This document shows, one piece after another, positions 53,936-64,000 of a DNA stretch of 64,000 nucleotides. Source of the DNA: Streptomyces litmocidini. GTDB lineage: Bacteria; Actinomycetota; Actinomycetes; Streptomycetales; Streptomycetaceae. Position 1 is the stretch's first letter; the number at the start of each line of letters is the position of its first letter. The notes beneath the pieces were generated by a model. It had not been told where the DNA came from, made no database searches, and saw only the letters and a program-made list of their open reading frames with translations. Location of the stretch: contig NZ_BMTQ01000002.1 in the NCBI RefSeq assembly GCF_014649755.1, forward strand, positions 200,761-264,760, written 5' to 3'. A program made the translations under genes and the position numbers.

Positions 53936-55066
53936 GTGAAGATCCGGGTGGAGCGCGATGTACTCGCGGAGGCGGTGGCCTGGGTGGCCCGCAGCCTTCC
54001 GGCCCGTCCGCCGGCGCCCGTGCTCGCGGGCCTTCTCCTGAAGGCCGAGGACGGCGCCCTGAGCTTCTCGAGCTTCGACTACGAGGTCTCGGCGCGGGTC
54101 TCGGTCGAGGCCGAGGTGGAGGAGGACGGCACCGTCCTCGTCTCCGGCCGGCTGCTCGCCGACATCTGCCGCGCCCTCCCCAACCGTCCCGTGGAGATTT
54201 CCACAGACGGTGTACGGGCGACCGTGGTCTGCGGCTCCTCCCGCTTCACCCTCCACACACTGCCTGTGGAGGAGTACCCGGCGCTGCCGGAGATGCCCAC
54301 CGCGACCGGCACCGTCCCCGGCGAGGTCTTCGCCTCCGCCGCCGCGCAGGTGGCCATCGCCGCCGGCCGTGACGACACGCTGCCCGTCCTCACCGGTGTG
54401 CGCATCGAGATCGAGGGCGACACGGTCACCCTGGCCTCCACCGACCGCTACCGCTTCGCGGTCCGCGAGTTCCTGTGGAAGCCGGAGTCCCCGGACGCCT
54501 CCGCGGTCGCCCTGGTGCCCGCGAAGACCCTCCTGGACACCGCCAAGGCGCTCACCAGCGGCGACACGGTGACCCTGGCGCTCTCGGGCTCCGGCAAGGG
54601 CGAGGGCCTCATCGGCTTCGAGGGCGCGGGCCGCCGGACCACCACCCGCCTCCTGGAGGGCGACCTCCCGAAGTACCGGACGCTCTTCCCCACCGAGTTC
54701 AACTCGGTCGCGGTGATCGAGACCGCCCCCTTCGTGGAGGCCGTGAAGCGCGTGGCCCTGGTGGCCGAGCGCAACACCCCGGTGCGGCTGAGTTTCGAGC
54801 AGGGCGTGCTGATCCTGGAGGCCGGCTCCAGCGATGACGCACAGGCTGTGGAGCGCGTCGACGCGCAGCTGGACGGCGACGACATCTCGATCGCCTTCAA
54901 CCCGACCTTCCTGCTGGACGGCCTGAGCGCGATCGACTCCCCGGTCGCCCAGCTCTCCTTCACGACCTCCACGAAGCCGGCGCTGCTGAGCGGCAAGCCC
55001 GCCCTCGACGCGGAGGCGGACGAGGCCTACAAGTACCTCATCATGCCGGTGCGGCTGAGCGGCTGA
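53936..55066 (+). CDS. dnaN: DNA polymerase III beta sliding clamp
   Basis: 376 residues from a GTG after CAGGAGGCGG (MKIRVERDVLAEAVAWVARS). Three repeated clamp domains of about 120 residues, with VSGRLLADICRALPNRPVEI, TLASTDRYRFAVREFLW and the C-terminal YKYLIMPVRLSG that forms the partner-binding pocket. It ties polymerase to DNA. First gene to the right of oriC. Confidence 0.97.
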   Translation: MKIRVERDVLAEAVAWVARSLPARPPAPVLAGLLLKAEDGALSFSSFDYEVSARVSVEAEVEEDGTVLVSGRLLADICRALPNRPVEISTDGVRATVVCGSSRFTLHTLPVEEYPALPEMPTATGTVPGEVFASAAAQVAIAAGRDDTLPVLTGVRIEIEGDTVTLASTDRYRFAVREFLWKPESPDASAVALVPAKTLLDTAKALTSGDTVTLALSGSGKGEGLIGFEGAGRRTTTRLLEGDLPKYRTLFPTEFNSVAVIETAPFVEAVKRVALVAERNTPVRLSFEQGVLILEAGSSDDAQAVERVDAQLDGDDISIAFNPTFLLDGLSAIDSPVAQLSFTTSTKPALLSGKPALDAEADEAYKYLIMPVRLSG

Positions 55067-55177
55067 GGCCCCTCGTCGGGGGTCGTCGCCTGAGCGGCTG
55101 ACCCCACAGGTGTGCACGGGGGTCCGGGCGTAGGCTCGGACCCGGGTACACCGCACACGACGCTTAAGGAATCTCTG

Positions 55178-56056
55178 ATGGAGCTCGGTCTCGTCGGTCT
55201 CGGCAAGATGGGCGGCAACATGCGTGAGCGCATCCGCCGCGCAGGCCACACCGTCATCGGATACGACCGCAACCCGGACCTCGCCGATGTCCACAGCCTC
55301 GAAGAGCTTGTGGGCAAGCTCAAGGGTCCGCGCGTCGTGTGGGTCATGGTCCCGGCCGGTGCCGCGACCCAGTCCACCATCGACGAGCTGGCCGAACTGC
55401 TCTCCCCCGGCGACATCGTCGTGGACGGCGGGAACTCGCGCTGGACGGACGACGAGAAGCACGCCGAGGAGCTCGCGGCCAAGGGCATCGGCTTCGTCGA
55501 CTGCGGCGTCTCCGGCGGCGTCTGGGGCCTGGAGAACGGCTACGCGCTGATGTACGGCGGCGACGCCGAGCACGTGGCGAAGGTCCAGCCGGTCTTCGAC
55601 GCCCTGAAGCCCGAGGGCGACTTCGGCTCGGTCCACGCGGGCAAGGTCGGCGCCGGCCACTTCGCGAAGATGGTCCACAACGGCATCGAGTACGCGATGA
55701 TGCAGGCCTACGCCGAGGGCTGGGAGCTCCTGGAGAAGGTCGACTCCGTCACCGACGTGCGCGAGGTCTTCCGCTCCTGGCAGGAGGGCACGGTCATCCG
55801 CTCCTGGCTGCTCGACCTCGCGGTGAACGCGCTGGACGAGGACGAGCACCTGGACAGGCTGCGGGGCTACGCGGAGGACTCCGGCGAGGGCCGGTGGACG
55901 GTCGAGGCCGCCATCGACAACGCCGTCCCGCTGCCGGCGATCACCGCGTCGCTGTTCGCGCGGTTCGCCTCCCGTCAGGACGACTCCCCGCAGATGAAGA
56001 TGATCGCCGCGCTGCGCAACCAGTTCGGCGGCCACGCGGTCGAGACGAAGAAGTAA
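55178..56056 (+). CDS. gnd: 6-phosphogluconate dehydrogenase (decarboxylating, short form)
   Basis: 292 residues. Dinucleotide motif [16 protein letters not shown], substrate motif [20 protein letters not shown] and catalytic Lys/His in [20 protein letters not shown]. The short length marks the GndA/YqeC-type, often NAD-dependent branch, not the 470-residue enzyme. It makes ribulose 5-phosphate and CO2. Its place between dnaN and recF is a known feature of Streptomyces origins. The start follows AAGGA. Confidence 0.94.
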   Translation: MELGLVGLGKMGGNMRERIRRAGHTVIGYDRNPDLADVHSLEELVGKLKGPRVVWVMVPAGAATQSTIDELAELLSPGDIVVDGGNSRWTDDEKHAEELAAKGIGFVDCGVSGGVWGLENGYALMYGGDAEHVAKVQPVFDALKPEGDFGSVHAGKVGAGHFAKMVHNGIEYAMMQAYAEGWELLEKVDSVTDVREVFRSWQEGTVIRSWLLDLAVNALDEDEHLDRLRGYAEDSGEGRWTVEAAIDNAVPLPAITASLFARFASRQDDSPQMKMIAALRNQFGGHAVETKK

Positions 56057-56115
56057 TCCACAGGCTGTGCACCCCGCGGTGCACGGCCGCCGGGGGAAGA
56101 AGGTCGGCGCCCACC

Positions 56116-57237
56116 ATGCACGTCACGCATCTCTCGCTGGCCGACTTCCGCTCCTACGCCCGGGTCGAGGTCCCGCTCGACCCGGGCGTCACCGCTTTCG
56201 TGGGCGCGAACGGCCAGGGCAAGACCAACCTGGTCGAGGCCGTCGGCTACCTCGCGACCCTCGGCAGCCACCGCGTCGCCTCCGACGCCCCGCTCGTCCG
56301 GATGGGGGCGGAGCGCGCGGTCATCCGCGCCGCCGTCACCCAGGGCGAGCGCTCCCAGCTGATCGAGCTGGAACTCAACCCGGGCCGCGCCAACCGCGCC
56401 CGCATCAACAGGTCCTCGCAGGTCAGACCGCGTGACGTCCTGGGAATCGTCCGGACCGTGCTGTTCGCCCCCGAGGACCTCGCCCTGATCAAGGGCGACC
56501 CCGGCGAGCGCCGGCGCTTCCTCGACGAGCTGATCACGGCGCGCGCGCCGCGCATGGCGGGCGTGCGCTCCGACTACGAGCGCGTCCTCAAGCAGCGCAA
56601 CACGCTCCTGAAGTCCGCGGCGATGGCCCGGCGGCACGGCGGCCGGGGCATGGACCTGTCCACCCTGGACGTGTGGGACCAGCACCTGGCCGGGGCGGGC
56701 GCCGAGCTGCTCGCCCAGCGGCTCGACCTCATCGCCGTGCTGCAGCCGCTCGCCGACAAGGCCTACGAGCAGCTCGCGCCCGGCGGCGGACCGGTCCTGC
56801 TGGAGTACCGGCCCTCCGCGCCGGGCACCGGGCACACCCGCGAGGCGCTGTACGAGCAGCTGCTCTCCGCCCTCGCCGAGGTCCGCAAGCAGGAGATCGA
56901 GCGGGGCGTCACGCTCGTCGGCCCCCACCGGGACGAACTGCTCCTGAAGCTCGGCGACCTCCCGGCGAAGGGGTACGCGAGCCACGGCGAGTCCTGGTCG
57001 TACGCGCTGGCGCTCCGCCTCGCCTCGTACGACCTGCTGCGCGCCGAGGGCAACGAACCGGTCCTCGTCCTCGACGACGTCTTCGCCGAGCTGGACGCGC
57101 GGCGGCGCGAGCGGCTCGCGGAGCTGGTGGCGCAGGGCGAGCAGGTGCTCGTCACGGCGGCGGTCGACGACGACGTGCCGGGCGTGCTCGCGGGCACCCG
57201 GTACGCCGTGGCCGGCGGGGTGGTGGAGCGGGCGTGA
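56116..57237 (+). CDS. recF: RecF, DNA replication and repair protein
   Basis: 373 residues. Start [20 protein letters not shown]; Walker [38 protein letters not shown]; the ABC-type end [20 protein letters not shown]. It loads RecA at gaps with RecO and RecR. It ends in a GTGA overlap with dciA, so translation is coupled. Confidence 0.96.
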   Translation: MHVTHLSLADFRSYARVEVPLDPGVTAFVGANGQGKTNLVEAVGYLATLGSHRVASDAPLVRMGAERAVIRAAVTQGERSQLIELELNPGRANRARINRSSQVRPRDVLGIVRTVLFAPEDLALIKGDPGERRRFLDELITARAPRMAGVRSDYERVLKQRNTLLKSAAMARRHGGRGMDLSTLDVWDQHLAGAGAELLAQRLDLIAVLQPLADKAYEQLAPGGGPVLLEYRPSAPGTGHTREALYEQLLSALAEVRKQEIERGVTLVGPHRDELLLKLGDLPAKGYASHGESWSYALALRLASYDLLRAEGNEPVLVLDDVFAELDARRRERLAELVAQGEQVLVTAAVDDDVPGVLAGTRYAVAGGVVERA

Positions 57238-57788
57238 GCGAGGAAAGGCTTCCCCAGGCTGTGGACGGTCCCGTCGTGCCCGAACCCTCGGGCGTCGACC
57301 TCGCCCGGGTCGCGCTGCGCGCCGCCAAGGAGCAGGCGAAGGCGCGGGGCGCGGCGGCGGCGCAGAAGAAGCAGGCCCGGCGCGGGGGCGGACTGCGCTC
57401 CGGCGCGCGCGCCGACGGGCGCGACCCGATGGCGCTCGGCGCCGCGATCAACCGGCTGATCACCGAGCGGGGCTGGGAGACCCCGGCGGCGGTCGGCGGG
57501 GTCATGGGCCGCTGGCCGCAGATCGTCGGCGAGGACCTGGCGAAGCACTGCGTACCGCTGAAGTTCGACGACGAGCCGGACGCGCGGGTGCTGACGGTGC
57601 AGTGCGACTCGACGGCATGGGCGACGCAGCTGCGGCTGCTCGCGCCGCGGCTGGTCGCGCGGCTGAACGAGGACCTCGGGCACGGAACGGTCCGGATGAT
57701 CAAGGTGCTGGGGCCCGGTGCCCCCCGGCGGGGGTACGGGCCGCTGCGGGCGCCGGGGTCCGTCGGGCCCGGGGACACGTACGGGTAA
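57234..57788 (+). CDS. dciA: DciA-like helicase-loading factor (DUF721)
   Basis: 184 residues from a GTG overlapping recF by 4 bp. The DUF721 core is [40 protein letters not shown] and [21 protein letters not shown] basic, Ala/Lys-rich N-terminus precedes it. DUF721/DciA proteins interact with and help load DnaB in bacteria without DnaC, which fits this genome segment. The C-terminal tail is Gly/Pro-rich. Confidence 0.88.
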   Translation: MSEERLPQAVDGPVVPEPSGVDLARVALRAAKEQAKARGAAAAQKKQARRGGGLRSGARADGRDPMALGAAINRLITERGWETPAAVGGVMGRWPQIVGEDLAKHCVPLKFDDEPDARVLTVQCDSTAWATQLRLLAPRLVARLNEDLGHGTVRMIKVLGPGAPRRGYGPLRAPGSVGPGDTYG

Positions 57789-60255
<2,467 letters not shown>

Positions 60256-60296
60256 GTCGGTCTCAGCTGACCGTACGAAAGGACTGAAGACCAGCA

Positions 60297-62888
<2,592 letters not shown>

Positions 62889-62891
62889 AGC

Positions 62892-63554
62892 GTGAGTGGA
62901 GCCACGGGCGCCGGATCGGCGGCTGCCGGAGCTTCTGCTGGTGCTGGAGCGAACGGTGCCCGTGGTTCCGCCACGGACTCCCAGGGGGTTGCGGTGACGG
63001 ACACTCGGGGGCAGCAGCCCTCGTACGAGACGTACAACGGGCCACTGCCCGGCGAGCGCCCCCAGGGGCAGCCGGGAGGCCCCTATCACCCGCCACAGGC
63101 GTACGGCACGCCTGAGGGCGGTACGCAGGGCGGACAGACCGGGGCCGTGCGCCGGCCGCGGACCGGGGCGCGCACGACGCCCAGGACGCGCAAGGCGCGG
63201 CTGCGGGTGGCCAAGGCCGACCCGTGGTCGGTCATGAAGGTGAGCTTCCTGCTCTCCATCGCGCTGGGCATCTGCACGGTCGTGGCCGCCGCGGTGCTGT
63301 GGATGGTCATGGACGCCATGGGCGTCTTCTCGACGGTCGGCGGCACGATCAGCGAGGCCACGGGCTCGAACGAGTCCAACGGCTTCGACCTGCAGTCGTT
63401 CCTGTCGCTGCCGCGGGTGCTGGTCTTCACCTCGGTGATCGCCGTGATCGACGTGGTCCTGATGACCGCGCTCGCGACGCTGGGCGCCTTCATCTACAAC
63501 CTGTCGGCCGGCTTCGTGGGCGGTGTGGAGCTCACGCTGGCGGAGGACGAGTAG
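62892..63554 (+). CDS. DUF3566-domain membrane protein
   Basis: 220 residues from a GTG. A disordered Gly/Ala/Pro/Thr-rich head of about 100 residues precedes the DUF3566 domain: basic RKARLRVAKADPWSVMKVSF, a first membrane helix (LLSIALGICTVVAAAVLWMV), an outer loop and a second helix (VFTSVIAVIDVVLMTALATL). It is conserved behind gyrA in actinobacteria (Rv0007 position in mycobacteria). Function unknown; it may be an envelope or division factor. Cotranscribed with gyrA. Confidence 0.9.
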   Translation: MSGATGAGSAAAGASAGAGANGARGSATDSQGVAVTDTRGQQPSYETYNGPLPGERPQGQPGGPYHPPQAYGTPEGGTQGGQTGAVRRPRTGARTTPRTRKARLRVAKADPWSVMKVSFLLSIALGICTVVAAAVLWMVMDAMGVFSTVGGTISEATGSNESNGFDLQSFLSLPRVLVFTSVIAVIDVVLMTALATLGAFIYNLSAGFVGGVELTLAEDE

Positions 63555-63680
63555 TCCGCGTGGGGCCGGTCCCTTCCGCGTCCCCCGGGCCTCCGGCCCG
63601 GACGATTTTGGGACTGGCCCCCACGTGCGCTAATGTTCAGGAGTCAGCGCGGCGGACACGGAGAAACCGCAGAGCGCGGC

Positions 63681-63754
63681 GGGGCTATAGCTCAGTTGGT
63701 TAGAGCGCATCCCTGATAAGGATGAGGCCACAGGTTCAAATCCTGTTAGCCCCA
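63681..63754 (+). tRNA. tRNA-Ile (anticodon GAU)
   Basis: A complete cloverleaf: acceptor GGGGCTA/TAGCCCC, D-arm GCTCAGTTGGTTAGAGC, anticodon arm with loop CTGATAA (anticodon GAU), T-arm AGGTTCAAATCCTGT, discriminator A. The 3' CCA is not encoded (CAGATC follows). tRNA-Ile just after gyrA is a conserved actinobacterial arrangement. Confidence 0.97.
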
Positions 63755-63760
63755 CAGATC

Positions 63761-63800
63761 GGATCGACCCGGATGGTACGCCATCCGGGTCGATCCTTTT
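63761..63800 (+). terminator. Terminator after tRNA-Ile
   Basis: GGATCGACCCGGATGG and its exact complement form 16-bp arms around a TACG loop, followed by TTTT: a near-ideal intrinsic terminator, rare in this GC-rich genome. Confidence 0.93.
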
Positions 63801-63900
63801 GTGTGAGGTTTGAAGCCCGCACAGGTCACCGATCGGTATCGGTCGATGTGTAGAGTGGGCGTCAGAAGTCTCCTACGTCAACGAAAGACGAGGTCGCGCG

Positions 63901-64000
63901 GTGAAGAAGCTTCTCCTGGTCGCACTGGCCGCCATCGGCGGGCTCCTCGTGTACCGCCAGATCCAGGCGGATCGCGCCGAGCAGGACCTGTGGACGGAGG
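63901..64000 (+). CDS. DLW-39-family small protein (3' end outside window)
   Basis: A GTG start gives MKKLLLVALAAIGGLLVYRQ followed by IQADRAEQDLWTE up to the window end. The DLW motif and the short hydrophobic head match the DLW-39 family (about 39 residues) found near gyrA in actinomycetes. It is probably a single-span membrane peptide; function unknown. Confidence 0.85.
   Translation, partial: MKKLLLVALAAIGGLLVYRQIQADRAEQDLWTE

Overview
The window is the origin-proximal core of a high-GC actinomycete chromosome, almost certainly a Streptomyces. Evidence: the rpmH-dnaA-oriC-dnaN-gnd-recF-dciA-gyrB-gyrA gene order; a DnaA with a long Pro/Gln/Arg-rich linker; an oriC with about 18 degenerate DnaA boxes; the sporulation pair ssgA/ssgR; a parAB locus surrounded by many copies of the 14-bp parS palindrome; frequent GTG starts; and strong G/C bias at third codon positions. 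Gene order closely follows what I recall of the S. coelicolor region around SCO3870-SCO3928, but this is a different species.

Layout. 1-13.1 kb: end of a YibE/F membrane protein, ssgA and ssgR, a cupin, small membrane proteins, a low-molecular-weight tyrosine phosphatase (ptpA) overlapping a cystathionine gamma-lyase-type enzyme, LysR and MarR regulators, a Nudix hydrolase, a flavohaemoprotein, a HAD hydrolase, two GNAT proteins and a serine hydrolase. 13.1-16.7 kb: an accessory island with a DUF6193 protein and three genes I cannot name, closed by an inverted-repeat pair. 16.7-18.6 kb: dnaB with a DnaA-box-rich upstream region. 18.6-24.7 kb: a MATE transporter, the rpsF-ssb-rpsR-rplI operon, a small membrane protein, femX and an alanine-racemase-like protein. 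24.7-32.8 kb: a GT87-type membrane glycosyltransferase, a class A penicillin-binding protein, a PadR regulator followed by ino1, and an MFS protein. 32.8-44.1 kb: CCA-adding enzyme, DUF6049 protein, murJ, a pseudokinase membrane protein, sigM with its anti-sigma factor, and trxB-trxA. 44.1-50.8 kb, minus strand: GNAT, parB-parA, rsmG, jag, yidC, yidD, rnpA, rpmH. 50.8-64 kb, plus strand: dnaA, oriC, dnaN, gnd, recF, dciA, gyrB, gyrA, a DUF3566 protein, tRNA-Ile and the start of a DLW-39 protein.

How the parts work together. Replication initiation (DnaA, oriC, DnaB, the DciA helicase loader, SSB, DnaN, RecF, gyrase) and segregation (ParA, ParB, parS) lie around one point. Eight perfect and two variant parS sites lie from 9.6 to 47.2 kb, all on one side of oriC, inside genes, at gene ends and at the centres of convergent-gene palindromes. 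A second theme is envelope building: MurJ with its pseudokinase partner and DUF6049 protein, a class A PBP, FemX, YidC/YidD and a GT87 enzyme. A third is thiol redox control: sigM and its anti-sigma factor beside trxBA, which has a canonical SigR-type promoter.

I found no phage, CRISPR array, intact insertion sequence or biosynthetic cluster. The most unusual material is the parS-centred palindromes, parS embedded in coding sequence, several short tandem repeats (14 bp at the ssgA end, 22 bp between dnaA and oriC, a 37-bp direct repeat before gyrB), the 9-bp expansion next to the ptpA catalytic loop, and the unrecognised genes of the 13-16.7 kb island.
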